Shown: positions 27,210 through 41,809, numbered from the stretch's first letter. The stretch: DNA of 64,000 nucleotides from Bacillus horti (GCF_030813115.1 NZ_JAUSTY010000007.1:1-64000); one strand, 5' to 3'. Numbers and translations: made by a program. The notes: generated from the letters alone by a model not told the origin.

Positions 27210-30200
27210 GTGGCAGGTCAACTTGTTCAGTATGGAAGATACCGACAAAGAAGAAGCTACTCCAGAATTAAAGAGGTATTAGACTTACCGAATCTTATCG
27301 AAATTCAAGAGGCTTCCTATCAATGGTTTTTAGATGAGGGGCTAAGAGAGATGTTCCAAGAAATCTCTCCTATTCAGGATTTCACAGGAAATCTAGTTCT
27401 TGAGTTTATTGATTATAGCTTAGGTGAGCCTAAATACTCTGTAGAAGAGTCTAAGGAGCGTGATGTTACTTACGCTGCACCTCTACGAGTGAAAGTACGT
27501 CTCATTAACAAGGAGACAGGTGAGGTTAAGGAACAAGAAGTGTTTATGGGAGATTTCCCACTGATGACAGACACAGGAACATTTATTATTAATGGTGCTG
27601 AGCGTGTTATTGTCAGTCAGCTTGTTCGTTCTCCAAGTGTTTACTTTAGTAAAAAGATGGATAAAAACGGTAAAATGGGATATACAGCAACTGTTATTCC
27701 AAACCGTGGTGCCTGGTTAGAGCTTGAAACGGATGCTAAGGATATCATCTATGTGCGTATTGACCGGACAAGAAAGCTACCCGTGACCGTTCTTCTTCGT
27801 GCTTTAGGCTTTAGTAGTGATCAAGAAATTATTAATCTGTTTGGTGAAAATCAATATATGCGCAACACGTTAGAGAAGGATAATACCGACTCTACAGACA
27901 AAGCTCTTATCGAAATCTATGAAAGATTACGTCCAGGAGAGCCACCAACGATAGATAATGCAAAAAGTTTATTAGAATCAAGATTCTTCGACCCGAAGCG
28001 CTACGATTTAGCGAATGTTGGGCGTTATAAGATAAATAAAAAGCTCCATATTAAGAATCGCTTGTTTAATCAGCGTGTAGCTGAGACGCTTGCCGATCCT
28101 GAAACAGGAGAAATTATAGCTGAGACAGGTCAGACTTTAGATCGACGTGTCTTAAACAAGCTTATCCCTTATTTAGAAAACGGAATTAACCTGAAAAAAG
28201 CGCGCCCTAATGAAGGTGTACTAGAAGGAGATATCGATTTACAAAGCATTGATATCTATTCTCCAGCTGATCAGGATGATGAAGAGATCATTAAGGTTAT
28301 TTCGAATGCCCTTGTCGATAAAAAGGTAAAGCATATTACACCTGCTGATATTATTGCCTCAATTAATTATTTTATTAATTTATTGCATGGCGTAGGAAGC
28401 ACGGATGATATTGACCACCTTGGAAATCGTCGTTTGCGTTCTGTAGGAGAGCTACTGCAGAATCAATTTAGAATTGGTCTTTCACGTATGGAAAGAGTTG
28501 TACGTGAGCGTATGTCCATTCAGGATGCCAATGCGATTACACCACAGGCTTTGATTAATATACGTCCCGTGATAGCGGCTATTAAAGAGTTCTTCGGAAG
28601 CTCTCAATTATCTCAGTTCATGGATCAAACGAATCCATTAGCAGAGCTTACGCACAAGAGACGTTTGTCTGCTTTAGGACCTGGTGGATTAACGCGTGAA
28701 CGTGCTGGTTTTGAAGTGCGTGACGTGCATCACTCTCACTATGGTCGTATGTGTCCGATTGAGACTCCAGAGGGACCAAACATCGGTTTAATTAACTCCC
28801 TTTCATCCTTTGCTAGAGTGAATGAATATGGGTTTATCGAAACGCCTTATCGTAAGGTAGATCATGATACAAATACAGTTACAGCACAAATCGATTATTT
28901 GACAGCTGATGAAGAGGATAATTTTATTATCGCTCAGGCTAATGCTCTACTAACAGAGGATGGTCGTTTTGTGAATGAGCAAGTTGTATCACGTTTCAAG
29001 GATGACATTCTAACGGTGTCAAATGAACGTGTTGATTACATGGACGTTTCTCCTAAACAGGTTGTTTCTGTAGCGACGGCGTGTATTCCGTTCTTAGAGA
29101 ATGATGACTCCAACCGTGCTCTGATGGGTGCGAACATGCAACGTCAAGCAGTCCCACTTCTTATCCCGCGCTCTCCTATTGTCGGAACAGGGATGGAGTA
29201 TAAAGCGGCGAAGGACTCTGGAGCTGCGGTTGTTTCAAAGCATGCTGGAGTGATTGAAAGAGTAACGGCCAAGGAAATTTGGTTGCGTCGTATCGCCACA
29301 GTAGATGGCAAAGAAGTACAAGGCGAGTTAGATAAATATCGCTTGCTCAAATATCAAAGATCCAATCAAGGAACTTCATATAATCAGCGTCCTATCGTAA
29401 GTGTGGGTGAAAGAGTTGAAAAAGGAGAAATCCTTGCCGACGGACCTTCCATGGAGAAGGGTGAGCTTGCTTTAGGTCAAAATGTCCTTGTTGGATTCAT
29501 GACCTGGGAAGGCTATAACTTTGAGGATGCGATTATTCTTAGCGAACGTTTAGTTAAGGATGATGTGTATACATCAATCCATATCGAAGAGTATGAGTCT
29601 GAAGCCCGTGATACGAAGCTTGGTCCAGAGGAAATCACACGTGATATTCCAAATGTAGGGGAAGATGCCCTGAAGAACCTGGATGAGCGAGGCATTATCC
29701 GTATCGGTGCAGAGATTAATGATGGAGATATCTTAGTTGGAAAAGTAACTCCAAAAGGAGTAACTGAATTAACGGCTGAGGAGCGCTTGCTACACGCTAT
29801 TTTCGGTGAAAAAGCAAGAGAGGTTCGTGATACATCACTAAGAGTTCCACACGGTGGATCAGGAATTATCTTAGACGTTAAAGTATTCACTAGAGCAAAT
29901 GGAGATGAGCTTCCGCCAGGAGTTAATCAGCTTGTGCGTGTCTATATCGTACAGAAGAGAAAGATTTCCGAAGGGGATAAGATGGCTGGTCGTCACGGTA
30001 ATAAAGGGGTTATCGCTCGGATTATGCCTGAAGAGGATATGCCTTACATGCCAGACGGTACGCCACTTGACGTCATGTTAAATCCTCTAGGGGTTCCTTC
30101 ACGGATGAACATCGGTCAGGTGCTTGAGCTTCACTTAGGTATGGCCGGTAGAAAGCTTGGTCAACACATGGCTACTTCTGTTTTTGATGGAGCGCGTGAG

Positions 30201-30749
30201 GAAGACATTTGGTCTACTGTTGAGGAAGCGGGAATGGATCCAGACGGAAAAACAGCCCTCTTTGATGGTCGAACAGGGGAGCAGTTTGATAACCGCGTGT
30301 CTGTAGGGATCATGTATATGATTAAGCTGGCTCACATGGTCGATGATAAGATCCACGCTCGTTCTACAGGACCTTACTCTCTAGTTACACAGCAGCCATT
30401 GGGTGGTAAAGCTCAATTTGGTGGTCAGCGTTTTGGAGAGATGGAGGTTTGGGCACTTGAAGCGTACGGAGCAGCTTACACGCTTCAGGAGATCCTGACT
30501 GTGAAATCGGATGATATTGTTGGACGTGTGAAGACGTATGAAGCGATCGTTAAAGGAGAAAACGTCCCTGAGCCAGGTGTACCTGAATCCTTTAAAGTAT
30601 TGATCAAAGAGCTTCAAAGCTTAGGAATGGATGTGAAAATCCTTTCCTCTGATGAAGAAGAGATTGACATGAGAGAGACAGACGAAGAGGAAGATCAGAC
30701 GAACGAAAAGCTGAACCTGAATCTTGAAGCCAACGAAGCTAGTGAATAA
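27210..30749 (+). CDS. rpoB: RNA polymerase beta subunit
   Basis: 1,179 residues. The catalytic core subunit. The rifampicin region [31 protein letters not shown] (about residues 463-493) has the usual drug-sensitive residues (S, Q, D, H, R and S in place). [10 protein letters not shown] and the C-terminal [11 protein letters not shown] region are intact. The C-terminal tail is short and acidic. I start at GTG 27210, 6 bases after GAGGGGTG, which gives MAGQLVQYG as in relatives; the in-frame GTG 27201 lies inside the ribosome binding site. 35 bases before rpoC. Confidence 0.96.
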   Translation: MAGQLVQYGRYRQRRSYSRIKEVLDLPNLIEIQEASYQWFLDEGLREMFQEISPIQDFTGNLVLEFIDYSLGEPKYSVEESKERDVTYAAPLRVKVRLINKETGEVKEQEVFMGDFPLMTDTGTFIINGAERVIVSQLVRSPSVYFSKKMDKNGKMGYTATVIPNRGAWLELETDAKDIIYVRIDRTRKLPVTVLLRALGFSSDQEIINLFGENQYMRNTLEKDNTDSTDKALIEIYERLRPGEPPTIDNAKSLLESRFFDPKRYDLANVGRYKINKKLHIKNRLFNQRVAETLADPETGEIIAETGQTLDRRVLNKLIPYLENGINLKKARPNEGVLEGDIDLQSIDIYSPADQDDEEIIKVISNALVDKKVKHITPADIIASINYFINLLHGVGSTDDIDHLGNRRLRSVGELLQNQFRIGLSRMERVVRERMSIQDANAITPQALINIRPVIAAIKEFFGSSQLSQFMDQTNPLAELTHKRRLSALGPGGLTRERAGFEVRDVHHSHYGRMCPIETPEGPNIGLINSLSSFARVNEYGFIETPYRKVDHDTNTVTAQIDYLTADEEDNFIIAQANALLTEDGRFVNEQVVSRFKDDILTVSNERVDYMDVSPKQVVSVATACIPFLENDDSNRALMGANMQRQAVPLLIPRSPIVGTGMEYKAAKDSGAAVVSKHAGVIERVTAKEIWLRRIATVDGKEVQGELDKYRLLKYQRSNQGTSYNQRPIVSVGERVEKGEILADGPSMEKGELALGQNVLVGFMTWEGYNFEDAIILSERLVKDDVYTSIHIEEYESEARDTKLGPEEITRDIPNVGEDALKNLDERGIIRIGAEINDGDILVGKVTPKGVTELTAEERLLHAIFGEKAREVRDTSLRVPHGGSGIILDVKVFTRANGDELPPGVNQLVRVYIVQKRKISEGDKMAGRHGNKGVIARIMPEEDMPYMPDGTPLDVMLNPLGVPSRMNIGQVLELHLGMAGRKLGQHMATSVFDGAREEDIWSTVEEAGMDPDGKTALFDGRTGEQFDNRVSVGIMYMIKLAHMVDDKIHARSTGPYSLVTQQPLGGKAQFGGQRFGEMEVWALEAYGAAYTLQEILTVKSDDIVGRVKTYEAIVKGENVPEPGVPESFKVLIKELQSLGMDVKILSSDEEEIDMRETDEEEDQTNEKLNLNLEANEASE

Positions 30750-30784
30750 GAGAACATATTGCGAAAAAGTAGGAGGTATGCTCC

Positions 30785-33700
30785 TTGATAGATGTCAATA
30801 ATTTTGAGTACATGCAGATTGGATTAGCATCGCCGAATAAGATTCGATCTTGGTCACGTGGAGAGGTCAAGAAGCCAGAAACGATTAACTATCGTACACT
30901 CAAGCCGGAAAAGGAAGGCTTGTTCTGTGAGAAAATTTTTGGACCGCAAAAGGACTGGGAATGTCACTGCGGAAAATATAAGCGTGTTCGCTATAAAGGT
31001 GTAGTGTGTGACCGTTGTGGAGTAGAGGTTACTCGCTCCAAGGTGAGACGTGAAAGAATGGGGCATATTGAGCTTGCTGCCCCTGTTTCTCACATTTGGT
31101 ATTTCAAAGGGATTCCTAGCCGTATGGGGCTATGCTTAGACATGAGTCCGCGTTCTTTAGAAGAAGTGATTTATTTTGCTTCTTATGTCGTGGTTGATCC
31201 TGGTGAAACACCACTTGAGAAAAAACAACTACTTTCTGAAAAAGAGTACCGTAACTACCGTGAGAAATACGGTCAAACGTTTAGAGCGGGAATGGGTGCG
31301 GAAGCGATTAAAGCCCTTTTACTTGATATTGATATTGAGAAAGAGGTTAACGCCCTGAAAGAAGAGCTAAAAACAGCACAGGGGCAACGTCGTAACCGTG
31401 CGATCAAACGTCTTGAAGTGATTGAAGCGTTCCGTCACTCTGGAAACGAGCCTTCTTGGATGATTCTTGACGTACTACCTGTTATTCCTCCTGAGCTTCG
31501 TCCAATGGTTCAGCTTGACGGTGGTCGTTTTGCTACGTCTGATTTAAATGACCTGTATCGTCGTGTGATTAACCGTAATAATCGCTTGAAGCGTCTATTA
31601 GATTTAGGGGCTCCTGAGATTATTGTTCAGAATGAAAAAAGAATGCTGCAGGAAGCTGTTGATGCGTTAATTGATAATGGCCGTCGTGGTCGTCCGGTAA
31701 CAGGGCCAGGAAATCGTCCATTGAAATCCTTGAGCCATATGCTAAAAGGAAAGCAAGGACGCTTCCGTCAAAACCTTCTTGGTAAGCGTGTTGACTATTC
31801 TGGTCGTTCCGTTATCGTGGTTGGTCCACATTTGAAAATGTATCAGTGTGGATTACCAAAGGAAATGGCTCTTGAGCTATTTAAGCCTTTCGTGATGAAG
31901 GAGCTTGTAGCTAAAGGTGTTGCTCATAATATTAAGAGTGCCAAGAGAAAAGTAGAGCGCGTAAACCCTGAGGTATGGGATGTGCTAGAAGAGGTTATTA
32001 AGGAGCATCCGGTGCTATTAAACCGTGCCCCTACGCTTCACAGACTTGGAATTCAGGCGTTTGAGCCGACTCTAGTTGAAGGACGTGCGATTAAGCTTCA
32101 TCCATTAGTATGTACAGCTTATAACGCTGACTTTGATGGAGACCAAATGGCTGTTCACGTACCGCTTTCTGCTGAGGCACAGGCTGAAGCTCGTATCTTG
32201 ATGCTAGCGGCACAAAACATTCTGAATCCGAAAGATGGAAAGCCAGTTGTTACGCCTTCACAGGATATGGTATTAGGAAACTACTATATCACACTTGAGC
32301 AGGAGGGTGCTCCTGGTGAAGGAAGTACGTTTAACAACCCAGCTGAAGCGATCTCGGCTTATCAAAATGGGTATGTACACTTACACACAAGAGTAGCTGT
32401 ACGTCCTAAATCATTAAACAAGCTCACGTTTACAAAGGAACAGGAAGAAGCCTTATTGGTGACTACCGTTGGTAAAATGATCTTTAATGAAATTTTACCA
32501 GAAACGTTCCCGTACATTAATGAGCCTACAAATGAAAACCTACAGGTCCAAACACCTGATAAATACTTTATTTTCGACAAAGGAGCCGATGTAAAAGAGT
32601 TCATTAAGAACCTAGACATCGTATCTCCTTGCAAGAAAGGCTTCCTTGGAGACGTGATTGCGGAATGCTTTAAACGATTCCATATTACGGAAACCTCAAA
32701 AATGCTAGATCGCTTGAAGGACCTAGGCTTTGCTTATTCCACAAAAGCAGGGATTACCGTTGGTGTATCTGATATCGTGGTATTGTCAGAGAAGAAGGAA
32801 ATTCTAGAGCAGGCTGAAAAAGAAGTTGAAGTTGTTTTACGTCAGTATCGTCGTGGTTTGATTACTGAAGAAGAGCGTTATGATCGTGTTATTTCTATCT
32901 GGAGTAAAGCGAAGGATGTCATTCAAGCGAAGCTGAAGAAATCCTTAGACCGCTTAAATCCGATCTTCATGATGTCAGACTCAGGTGCTCGTGGTAATGA
33001 CTCTAACTTTACACAGCTTGCGGGTATGCGTGGATTAATGGCTAACCCGTCTGGTAAAATTATTGAGATTCCAATCACATCAAGTTTCCGTGAGGGGCTA
33101 ACGGTACTAGAGTACTTTATCTCTACACACGGAGCTCGTAAAGGACTAGCGGATACGGCTTTAAAAACAGCTGACTCAGGATATTTAACACGTCGTCTAG
33201 TTGATGTAGCGCAAGATGTAATTATCCGTGAAAATGATTGTGGTACTGACCGCGGTCTGACGGTAGCTGCCATTAAAGAAGGCCGTGAAGTTATTGAGGA
33301 TCTTTACGATCGTCTTGTAGGGCGTAATTCATTCGAAACAGTGAAGCATCCAGAGACAAAAGCCGTTATTATACGACCTAATGAGCTAATTACCGAAGAC
33401 ATAGCTAATGAGATTGTGTCTGCTGGAGTTGAAACGGTACGTATTCGTTCTGTCTTTACATGTCGTACGAGACACGGTGCTTGTCAAAGATGTTATGGAC
33501 GTAACCTAGCAACAGGAAATCAGGTTGAGATTGGTGAAGCAGTAGGAATCATTGCTGCTCAATCTATCGGTGAACCTGGAACACAGCTGACGATGCGTAC
33601 GTTCCATACAGGTGGAGTTGCCGGGGACGATATTACACAAGGTTTACCGCGTATCCAGGAGCTTTTTGAAGCTAGAAACCCGAAAGGTCAGTCCGTTATT

Positions 33701-34417
33701 TCTGAGCTTGAAGGTATCGTGGCTGAAGTTCGTGAAGTGAAGGATCGTCGTGAAATTGTGATTCAGGGTGATGTTGAAACTCGGAACTACCCTGTACCTT
33801 ATGGTTCAAGGCTGCGTGTGGCAGAAGGAGATAAGGTGGAAGCTGGACAGGAGCTAACGGAAGGCTCCGTAGATCCGAAGGAGCTTCTCAAAATCCGTGG
33901 AATCGGCGGAGTACAGGAATATCTATTGAAGGAAGTACAAAAGGTATACCGTATGCAAGAGGTAGAAATCGGTGATAAGCACGTTGAGGTTATGGTGCGT
34001 CAAATGCTCCGTAAAATCCGTGTTGGTGACGCTGGTAATACAAACCTGCTACCAGGTTCATTTATCGATATGCATGATTACGAAGAAGCTAACCGTAGTG
34101 TGCTCATTGATGGAGGGGTACCTGCTACCGCGCGTCCAGTATTGCTAGGTATTACCAAAGCATCCCTAGAAACGGATTCCTTCTTATCAGCCGCTTCCTT
34201 CCAGGAAACGACAAGAGTTCTTACAGACGCTGCTATTAAAGGTAAACGTGATGAACTTCTTGGCTTGAAGGAGAATGTAATTATCGGTAAACTGATTCCT
34301 GCAGGAACAGGAATGAGTCGCTATAGACAGGTTGATCTAGTGATTGAAGGTGAACAGCAAGGTGCTGAAGGCTCAGAGCTTTCTGAGGATCAGCTTGATC
34401 CAGTTGTAGCTGAGTAA
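30785..34417 (+). CDS. rpoC: RNA polymerase beta' subunit
   Basis: 1,210 residues. N-terminal zinc finger [20 protein letters not shown] (about 60-79), active-site NADFDGDQM (about residue 449), trigger-loop region with [14 protein letters not shown], and second zinc site [13 protein letters not shown]. Full length. Start is TTG 30785 behind AGTAGGAGGT; TTG is usual for this gene in Bacillales, and the sequence begins with the family N-terminus (L/M)xDVNNFEYM. Confidence 0.96.
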   Translation: MIDVNNFEYMQIGLASPNKIRSWSRGEVKKPETINYRTLKPEKEGLFCEKIFGPQKDWECHCGKYKRVRYKGVVCDRCGVEVTRSKVRRERMGHIELAAPVSHIWYFKGIPSRMGLCLDMSPRSLEEVIYFASYVVVDPGETPLEKKQLLSEKEYRNYREKYGQTFRAGMGAEAIKALLLDIDIEKEVNALKEELKTAQGQRRNRAIKRLEVIEAFRHSGNEPSWMILDVLPVIPPELRPMVQLDGGRFATSDLNDLYRRVINRNNRLKRLLDLGAPEIIVQNEKRMLQEAVDALIDNGRRGRPVTGPGNRPLKSLSHMLKGKQGRFRQNLLGKRVDYSGRSVIVVGPHLKMYQCGLPKEMALELFKPFVMKELVAKGVAHNIKSAKRKVERVNPEVWDVLEEVIKEHPVLLNRAPTLHRLGIQAFEPTLVEGRAIKLHPLVCTAYNADFDGDQMAVHVPLSAEAQAEARILMLAAQNILNPKDGKPVVTPSQDMVLGNYYITLEQEGAPGEGSTFNNPAEAISAYQNGYVHLHTRVAVRPKSLNKLTFTKEQEEALLVTTVGKMIFNEILPETFPYINEPTNENLQVQTPDKYFIFDKGADVKEFIKNLDIVSPCKKGFLGDVIAECFKRFHITETSKMLDRLKDLGFAYSTKAGITVGVSDIVVLSEKKEILEQAEKEVEVVLRQYRRGLITEEERYDRVISIWSKAKDVIQAKLKKSLDRLNPIFMMSDSGARGNDSNFTQLAGMRGLMANPSGKIIEIPITSSFREGLTVLEYFISTHGARKGLADTALKTADSGYLTRRLVDVAQDVIIRENDCGTDRGLTVAAIKEGREVIEDLYDRLVGRNSFETVKHPETKAVIIRPNELITEDIANEIVSAGVETVRIRSVFTCRTRHGACQRCYGRNLATGNQVEIGEAVGIIAAQSIGEPGTQLTMRTFHTGGVAGDDITQGLPRIQELFEARNPKGQSVISELEGIVAEVREVKDRREIVIQGDVETRNYPVPYGSRLRVAEGDKVEAGQELTEGSVDPKELLKIRGIGGVQEYLLKEVQKVYRMQEVEIGDKHVEVMVRQMLRKIRVGDAGNTNLLPGSFIDMHDYEEANRSVLIDGGVPATARPVLLGITKASLETDSFLSAASFQETTRVLTDAAIKGKRDELLGLKENVIIGKLIPAGTGMSRYRQVDLVIEGEQQGAEGSELSEDQLDPVVAE

Positions 34418-34498
34418 CCTTCATGTAGAAGGGAACTATATGTTCCATCTCACTCTTGATACGTTAGTGATAGAGGAAGAAGTAATGTAAGGTAACAA

Positions 34499-34548
34499 GC
34501 AGAAAGCACACGATTAATGAGGAAATATCTCTCATGTGTGCTTTCTGC
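34499..34548 (+). terminator. Strong hairpin downstream of rpoC
   Basis: GCAGAAAGCACAC (34499-34511) pairs with GTGTGCTTTCTGC (34536-34548) over 13 perfect pairs, with inner ATGAG/CTCAT. The tail CCTGTTTACC is only weakly T-rich. Probably the rpoBC terminator, or a processing/stability hairpin. Confidence 0.55.
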
Positions 34549-34581
34549 CCTGTTTACCCATAAAAAAGCTTTAATAAAATA

Positions 34582-34611
34582 TTGACATGGTACACAAGGA
34601 GATGCTACTAT
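34582..34611 (+). promoter_or_regulatory. SigA-type promoter of the str operon
   Basis: TTGACA (34582-34587) and TACTAT (34606-34611) at 18 bases; 44 bases before the L7Ae-like gene. It follows the rpoC hairpin. Confidence 0.7.
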
Positions 34612-34654
34612 ATCTTAGTGTGCTTAACGCCTAACTACTTTGGAGGATTTCTGA

Positions 34655-34906
34655 ATGTCTTATGATAAAGTAAAACAGGCTAAAGAACGAAAAATCGGTT
34701 TAAAGCAAACACTGAAGGCTATTGAATTAAATGAAGCAGCAGAAGTGATTGTGGCCCGAGATGCAGATCCTAAACTTATTCAGAAGGTCCTGCAGCAATG
34801 TGAAGCCAAACAGATTCTTGTTTCGTATGTTGACTCTATGAATAAGCTAGGGCGGATATGCGGAATTGAAGTAGGAGCAGCTACGGTGGCTCTTAGAAAA
34901 GAGTAG
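34655..34906 (+). CDS. rplGB: L7Ae-family kink-turn RNA-binding protein (YbxF)
   Basis: 83 residues of the L7Ae/L30e fold, with AAEVIVARDADPKLIQKVLQ (~28-47) and a C-terminal GRICGIEVGAATVAL. YbxF-type proteins bind kink-turns and associate with ribosomes in exponential phase. TTTGGAGGA precedes ATG 34655. Its place at the head of the rpsL-rpsG-fusA-tuf unit is standard for Bacillales. Confidence 0.92.
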   Translation: MSYDKVKQAKERKIGLKQTLKAIELNEAAEVIVARDADPKLIQKVLQQCEAKQILVSYVDSMNKLGRICGIEVGAATVALRKE

Positions 34907-34913
34907 ACCTTAC

Positions 34914-34955
34914 GTTTTTGTCCGGAATAGATTCGGGGCAAAAACTTTACTTTTG
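34914..34955 (+). terminator. Terminator-like hairpin between ybxF and rpsL
   Basis: GTTTTTGTCC (34914-34923) pairs with GGGCAAAAAC (34936-34945) with one G-T, then TTTACTTTTG. It could attenuate transcription into rpsL; no known leader family is recognised. Confidence 0.45.
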
Positions 34956-35014
34956 TACTAGAATGAACCACCTGGATCTGTGAGCATAAAAAACTTTGGA
35001 AGGAGGTGCGATGA

Positions 35015-35437
35015 ATGCCTACAATTAATCAGCTAGTTAGACAAGGTCGTAAAGCAAAGGTTGAGAAATCTACTTCACCAGCTCTTCAAAAAGGCCTAAA
35101 CAGCTTTAAAAAGGAGCAAACGGATCAAAGCTCTCCACAAAAGCGTGGTGTTTGTACACGTGTGGGAACGATGACTCCGAAGAAGCCGAACTCAGCGCTT
35201 CGTAAATATGCGCGTGTTAAGCTATCTAACGGAATCGAGGTTACAGCTTACATTCCTGGAATTGGACACAACCTACAAGAGCACAGCGTGGTACTGATCC
35301 GTGGTGGACGTGTTAAGGACTTACCGGGGGTACGTTACCATATTATCCGTGGTGCTTTAGATACAGCGGGTGTACAAAACCGTATGCAAGCTCGTTCTAA
35401 GTACGGAACGAAGAGACCAAAAGAAGCTAAGAAATAA
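35015..35437 (+). CDS. rpsL: Ribosomal protein uS12
   Basis: 140 residues. Decoding-centre protein. The streptomycin-region motif [15 protein letters not shown] (~56-70) has the sensitive-type lysine; the second site [13 protein letters not shown] (~104-116) with DLPG is intact. GAAGGAGGTGCG precedes ATG 35015. First r-protein gene of the str operon. Confidence 0.97.
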   Translation: MPTINQLVRQGRKAKVEKSTSPALQKGLNSFKKEQTDQSSPQKRGVCTRVGTMTPKKPNSALRKYARVKLSNGIEVTAYIPGIGHNLQEHSVVLIRGGRVKDLPGVRYHIIRGALDTAGVQNRMQARSKYGTKRPKEAKK

Positions 35438-35499
35438 GCTTGACACTTGGGCTACATCTAGAAGATGAGTCACAATATGAAGAAAAGGAGGGAAATCAT

Positions 35500-35970
35500 A
35501 TGCCTCGTAAAGGACCCGTAACGCGCCGTGACGTTTTACCTGATCCGGTTCACAACAGCAAGCTAGTAACTCGTTTAATTAATCGTATCATGCTTGATGG
35601 TAAAAGAGGAGTAGCGCAAACGATTCTATATAATTCCTTTGATTTGATTCAAGAGCGTTCAGGACAAGATCCAATGGAAGTTTTTGATCAAGCCTTGAAA
35701 AACATCATGCCAGTTCTTGAGGTTAGAGCTCGCCGTGTAGGTGGTTCCAACTATCAAGTACCGGTTGAAGTAAGACCTGAGCGTCGTACGACACTAGGAC
35801 TGCGTTGGTTAGTTAACTATGCTCGTCTTCGTGGAGAAAAAACGATGGAAGAGCGTCTTGCTGCTGAAATCCTAGATGCATCTAACAATACTGGTGCAGC
35901 TGTGAAGAAGCGTGAAGATGTACACAAAATGGCAGAAGCAAACAAAGCGTTTGCTCACTACCGTTGGTAG
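35500..35970 (+). CDS. rpsG: Ribosomal protein uS7
   Basis: 156 residues. Initiates assembly of the 30S head. [16 protein letters not shown] at the N-terminus and the family [24 protein letters not shown] region (about 75-98) are intact. The open frame extends to 35440, but ATG 35500 sits 8 bases after AAAGGAGG and gives the family N-terminus. Confidence 0.97.
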   Translation: MPRKGPVTRRDVLPDPVHNSKLVTRLINRIMLDGKRGVAQTILYNSFDLIQERSGQDPMEVFDQALKNIMPVLEVRARRVGGSNYQVPVEVRPERRTTLGLRWLVNYARLRGEKTMEERLAAEILDASNNTGAAVKKREDVHKMAEANKAFAHYRW

Positions 35971-35976
35971 GATGAT

Positions 35977-36021
35977 CCCTCTATTGTCCTGCTGTAGATT
36001 TTGTACAGCTGGACAGAAGGG
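35977..36021 (+). promoter_or_regulatory. Intercistronic hairpin between rpsG and fusA
   Basis: TTGTCC (35984-35989) and GCTGT (35991-35995) pair with ACAGC (36005-36009) and GGACAG (36011-36016); an outer CCCT/AGGGG pairing extends it. No T run follows. Its role (processing, S7 site or none) is unknown. Confidence 0.45.
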
Positions 36022-36070
36022 GTTACGTTTTATATAAAACTAATCATACTTATGGAAGGAGACATAACCA

Positions 36071-38149
36071 ATGGCTAGAGAGTTCTCCTTAAAGAATACG
36101 CGTAACATTGGAATCATGGCCCACATCGATGCGGGTAAAACGACAACAACAGAACGTATTCTTTACTATACAGGACGTATTCACAAAATTGGTGAAACAC
36201 ATGAAGGTGCTTCTCAAATGGACTGGATGGAGCAGGAGCAAGAGCGTGGAATCACGATCACATCTGCTGCGACAACAGCTCAATGGAAAAATCACCGTGT
36301 TAACATTATTGATACACCAGGCCACGTAGACTTCACTGTTGAAGTTGAACGTTCATTGCGTGTTCTTGATGGTGCTGTAGCTGTTCTTGATGCTCAATCT
36401 GGTGTTGAGCCTCAAACAGAAACGGTTTGGCGTCAAGCTACTACGTATAAAGTACCTCGTGTCGTATTCGTTAACAAAATGGATAAGCTTGGAGCAGACT
36501 TTTTGTACTCTGTAGGTACGATTCATGATCGTCTACAAGCCAATGCTCATCCGATCCAGCTTCCTATTGGTGCTGAGGATCAATTCGAAGGAATTATCGA
36601 TCTTATTGAGATGAAAGCTACTTTCTACGGAAATGATCTTGGAACAGACATTCAAGTGCGTGATATTCCAGAAGAATATATGGAACAGGCACAAGAGTAT
36701 CGTGAAAAGCTTATTGAAGCAGTAGCTGAGCTTGATGAGGATTTACTAGAGAAATATCTTGGTGGAGAAGAGCTTACGAACGAGGAAATCAAAGCAGGAA
36801 TTCGTAAAGGGACTTGTAACGTAGAGTTCTACCCAGTTCTTTGCGGATCAGCCTTTAAAAACAAAGGTGTACAAATCATGCTTGATGCTGTTATCGATTT
36901 CCTACCATCACCAATCGATGTACCGGCTATTAAAGGTACTCTTCCTGATTCTGGTGAGGAGACTGTTCGTGAATCAAGCGATGAAGCACCATTCTCTGCG
37001 TTAGCATTTAAGATTATGACGGATCCATACGTTGGTAAGCTAACATTCTTCCGCGTATATTCTGGAATTTTGAATTCAGGATCTTATGTCCTGAACTCTA
37101 CGAAAGGCAAGCGTGAGCGTGTAGGTCGTATCCTACAAATGCACGCCAACTCTCGTGAGGAAATTTCTCAGGTTTACGCAGGAGATATCGCTGCTGCAGT
37201 TGGTCTAAAAGATACAACTACAGGAGATACGCTTTGTGGAGAGAAAGACCCAGTTATCCTTGAGTCCATGACCTTCCCAGAGCCGGTTATCAAACTTGCT
37301 ATCGAGCCGAAAACGAAAGCTGACCAAGATAAAATGGGTATCGCTTTATCTAAGCTTGCTGAAGAAGATCCTACTTTCCGTACACAAACTGACCAAGAAA
37401 CAGGTCAAACGGTTATCGAGGGTATGGGAGAGCTTCACTTAGACGTCCTTGTAGACCGTATGCGTCGTGAGTTTAAGGTTGAAGCGAACGTAGGTAAGCC
37501 TCAGGTTGCTTACAAAGAAACAATCAAAACTTCTGCTAAAGTAGAAGGTAAATTCGTACGTCAATCTGGTGGTCGTGGACAATATGGTCACGTATGGGTT
37601 GAATTCGAGCCTCTTGAAGTAGGTGGCGGATTTGTCTTCGAAAACAAAGTAGTTGGTGGATCTATTCCAAGAGAATATATTCCAGCCGTACAACAAGGTA
37701 TTGAAGAATCTATGCAAAACGGGATGCTAGCTGGCTACCAAGTTATTGATTTAAAAGCTACTGTTTTTGATGGAAGCTATCATGACGTGGATTCCAACGA
37801 AATGGCGTTCAAAATTGCAGGTTCTATGGCGCTTAAAGCGGCTAAGAGCAAATGTAACCCGGTTCTTCTTGAGCCAATCATGAAAGTAGAAGTTATTGTT
37901 CCTGAAGAGTATATGGGAGACGTTATGGGTGATGTGAACTCTCGTCGTGGTCGTATTGAAGGAATGGATGCTCGTGGTAATGCACAGATCGTTCGTGCGA
38001 TGGTTCCACTAGCAGAAATGTTCGGATACGCTACAACACTTCGTTCAAAAACACAAGGTCGTGGAACATACTCCATGCACTTTGATCACTATGAAGAAGC
38101 TCCTAAATCTGTGACGGAAGAAATCGTGAAAAAATCTACTGGCGAGTAA
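36071..38149 (+). CDS. fusA: Elongation factor G
   Basis: 692 residues. Translocase GTPase. G1 AHIDAGKTT (~17-25), switch [10 protein letters not shown] (~82-89), NKMDKLGA (~136-143) and domains II-V follow. Full length with the fusidic-acid region unaltered as far as can be judged by eye. TGGAAGGAG precedes ATG 36071. Followed by tuf after a hairpin. Confidence 0.97.
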   Translation: MAREFSLKNTRNIGIMAHIDAGKTTTTERILYYTGRIHKIGETHEGASQMDWMEQEQERGITITSAATTAQWKNHRVNIIDTPGHVDFTVEVERSLRVLDGAVAVLDAQSGVEPQTETVWRQATTYKVPRVVFVNKMDKLGADFLYSVGTIHDRLQANAHPIQLPIGAEDQFEGIIDLIEMKATFYGNDLGTDIQVRDIPEEYMEQAQEYREKLIEAVAELDEDLLEKYLGGEELTNEEIKAGIRKGTCNVEFYPVLCGSAFKNKGVQIMLDAVIDFLPSPIDVPAIKGTLPDSGEETVRESSDEAPFSALAFKIMTDPYVGKLTFFRVYSGILNSGSYVLNSTKGKRERVGRILQMHANSREEISQVYAGDIAAAVGLKDTTTGDTLCGEKDPVILESMTFPEPVIKLAIEPKTKADQDKMGIALSKLAEEDPTFRTQTDQETGQTVIEGMGELHLDVLVDRMRREFKVEANVGKPQVAYKETIKTSAKVEGKFVRQSGGRGQYGHVWVEFEPLEVGGGFVFENKVVGGSIPREYIPAVQQGIEESMQNGMLAGYQVIDLKATVFDGSYHDVDSNEMAFKIAGSMALKAAKSKCNPVLLEPIMKVEVIVPEEYMGDVMGDVNSRRGRIEGMDARGNAQIVRAMVPLAEMFGYATTLRSKTQGRGTYSMHFDHYEEAPKSVTEEIVKKSTGE

Positions 38150-38187
38150 GCTAGAAAAGATTGTTTTTTAACGAACAATGTTATAAG

Positions 38188-38233
38188 CTAAGGGAGGATT
38201 CACTCTCTAGTAGAGAAGTGTTACTCCCTTTAG
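38188..38233 (+). promoter_or_regulatory. Hairpin between fusA and tuf
   Basis: CTAAGGGAG (38188-38196) pairs with CTCCCTTTAG (38224-38233), and CACTCTC pairs with GAGAAGTG inside. The following sequence is A-rich rather than T-rich, so a leader or processing structure for tuf is more likely than a terminator. Confidence 0.45.
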
Positions 38234-38279
38234 ATAAAAATAAAAATACGATTCTCTTATTTATAAGGAGGAAATAATA

Positions 38280-39470
<1,191 letters not shown>

Positions 39471-39504
39471 TCTTACACTATAAAGTGTAAATTGATGAAT
39501 AGAA

Positions 39505-39531
39505 AGAGCGCTCTTATTTGAGCGCTCTTTT
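39505..39531 (+). terminator. Terminator after tuf
   Basis: AGAGCGCTC (39505-39513), loop and GAGCGCTCT (39520-39528) form a perfect 9-pair stem followed by TTT. It ends the str operon. Confidence 0.9.
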
Positions 39532-39663
39532 AGCTTTTCTTTTGAATTCACAAGCAAATTCATCGAAATCTCTATTAAAAAGTCTACCAATACGTCTACC
39601 ATGTTATTCTTGAAAATAAAATTCCTAGATTGCTTGCATTTTAAACATATTTGTTATAAACTA

Positions 39664-40163
<500 letters not shown>

Positions 40164-40217
40164 GAACAAAAATTAAAATAATGGCAAAAAGATCATATTT
40201 AATAGGAGGTGGCTATC

Positions 40218-40844
40218 ATGACCAAAGGAATCTTAGGGAAAAAACTAGGTATGACTCAAGTGTTCGGTGAAAACGGGATTGTTCTTCCTGTAACTGTTAT
40301 TGAAGCAGGTCCTAACGTTGTTCTTCAAAAGAAGGATGTAGAAACGGACGGCTACGAAGCGGTTCAATTAGGATTTGGCGACAAGAAAGAGCACCGTGCT
40401 AACAAACCTGAAGCAGGACATGCGAAAAAAGCAAACACTGCACCTAAGCGCTTCATTAAAGAAATTCGTAACGTAGACTTAAGCGGCTACGAAATTGGTC
40501 AGGAAGTCAAAGCAAGCTTGTTTGAAGCAGGAGAAAAGGTTGACGTATCAGGTGTGAGTAAAGGTAAAGGATTCCAAGGTGTTATCAAGCGCCATGGTCA
40601 ATCTCGTGGACCTATGTCTCACGGTTCTCGTTACCACCGTCGTCCTGGTTCTATGGGAGCTGTAGATGCGGCTCGTGTATTCAAAGGAAAAGCATTACCT
40701 GGTCGTATGGGTGGAGAAAACATTACGATCCAAGGTTTAGAAGTAGTAAAAGTAGACGCAGAACGCAATCTATTATTAGTTAAAGGTGCAATTCCTGGAG
40801 CGAAAAATAGCTTTGTAACTGTGAAATCTTCAGTGAAGAACTAA
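40218..40844 (+). CDS. rplC: Ribosomal protein uL3
   Basis: 208 residues. Core 50S assembly protein reaching the peptidyl-transferase centre. [15 protein letters not shown] at the N-terminus and the central loop [14 protein letters not shown]. The start is ATG 40218, after TAGGAGGTGG; the GTG at 40209 lies in that site. Confidence 0.97.
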   Translation: MTKGILGKKLGMTQVFGENGIVLPVTVIEAGPNVVLQKKDVETDGYEAVQLGFGDKKEHRANKPEAGHAKKANTAPKRFIKEIRNVDLSGYEIGQEVKASLFEAGEKVDVSGVSKGKGFQGVIKRHGQSRGPMSHGSRYHRRPGSMGAVDAARVFKGKALPGRMGGENITIQGLEVVKVDAERNLLLVKGAIPGAKNSFVTVKSSVKN

Positions 40845-40868
40845 CTGTAGAAGAAAGGAGGAAATGTA

Positions 40869-41492
40869 ATGCCTAAAGTAGCATTATACAACCAAAGTGG
40901 ATCAGCTGTTGGGGAAATTGAATTAGCAGATTCCATTTTCGGCATTGAGCCTAACACACATGTACTTCATGATGCTATCGTGATGCAGCAAGCGTCTCAG
41001 CGCCAAGGAACTCATGACGTGAAAAACCGTTCTGAAGTTCGTGGTGGTGGACGTAAGCCGTGGAAACAAAAAGGAACTGGACGTGCGCGTCAAGGATCTA
41101 TTCGTTCTCCACAATGGGTAGGTGGTGGAACTGTATTTGGACCAACACCTCGCAGCTATTCTTATAAACTACCTAAAAAAGTTCGTCGTCTAGCTTTAAG
41201 ATCAGCGTTATCTTCTAAAGTACAAAACGATGAAATTAAAGTACTAGAGGGCTTAGAGCTATCCGCTCCTAAGACGAAGGAAATGGTACAGGTATTAACA
41301 GGCTTAAACGCAGGAAGAAAAGTATTAATCGTAACTGGAACATTTGATGATAACCTAGCGTTATCCGTACGTAACATTCCAGGAGTAAAATTAGTAGCAG
41401 CAGACGGAATCAATGTACTTGACGTGATCTATCACGATCAGTTCATTGTAACGAAAGAAGCTGTTGCGAAGATAGAGGAGGTGCTTGCATAA
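40869..41492 (+). CDS. rplD: Ribosomal protein uL4
   Basis: 207 residues. Lines the nascent-chain tunnel with its extended loop [19 protein letters not shown] (~59-77). AAAGGAGG precedes ATG 40869. The stop overlaps the rplW start by one base, so the two are coupled. No RNase-E-type interaction can be inferred. Confidence 0.96.
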   Translation: MPKVALYNQSGSAVGEIELADSIFGIEPNTHVLHDAIVMQQASQRQGTHDVKNRSEVRGGGRKPWKQKGTGRARQGSIRSPQWVGGGTVFGPTPRSYSYKLPKKVRRLALRSALSSKVQNDEIKVLEGLELSAPKTKEMVQVLTGLNAGRKVLIVTGTFDDNLALSVRNIPGVKLVAADGINVLDVIYHDQFIVTKEAVAKIEEVLA

Positions 41493-41782
41493 TGAAGGAT
41501 CCACGCGATATCATTAAGCGCCCTATCGTTACAGAAAAAACAACGGACATGATGGCTGAAAACAAATACGCATTTTACGTAGATGTACGTGCCAACAAAG
41601 TTGAAATCAAAAAAGCTGTAGAGCAAATCTTTGATGTGAAGGTAGCGAACGTAAACACACTTAACGTTAGAAAGAAGCCAAAGAGATTTGGTCGTCATAA
41701 CGGGTTTACAGCTGCTAAAAAGAAAGCATTTATCACACTTACAGCAGATAGCAAGCCTCTTGAGTTCTTCGAGGGTGTATAA
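41492..41782 (+). CDS. rplW: Ribosomal protein uL23
   Basis: 96 residues. Tunnel-exit protein that docks trigger factor and [24 protein letters not shown] (about 10-30) and the loop [15 protein letters not shown] (~54-68). The ATG shares its first base with the rplD stop; AGAGGAGG is inside the end of rplD. Confidence 0.96.
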   Translation: MKDPRDIIKRPIVTEKTTDMMAENKYAFYVDVRANKVEIKKAVEQIFDVKVANVNTLNVRKKPKRFGRHNGFTAAKKKAFITLTADSKPLEFFEGV

Positions 41783-41809
41783 GAATTAAATTGAAAGGAG
41801 GAACACACC

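Noticed and set aside
28600-28760. Possible rifampicin-resistance change in rpoB
   Set aside because: The core region reads [20 protein letters not shown], with the residues usually changed in resistant strains in their sensitive form.
35160-35340. Possible streptomycin-resistance change in rpsL
   Set aside because: The lysine in TPKKPNS and the DLPG segment are as in sensitive strains.
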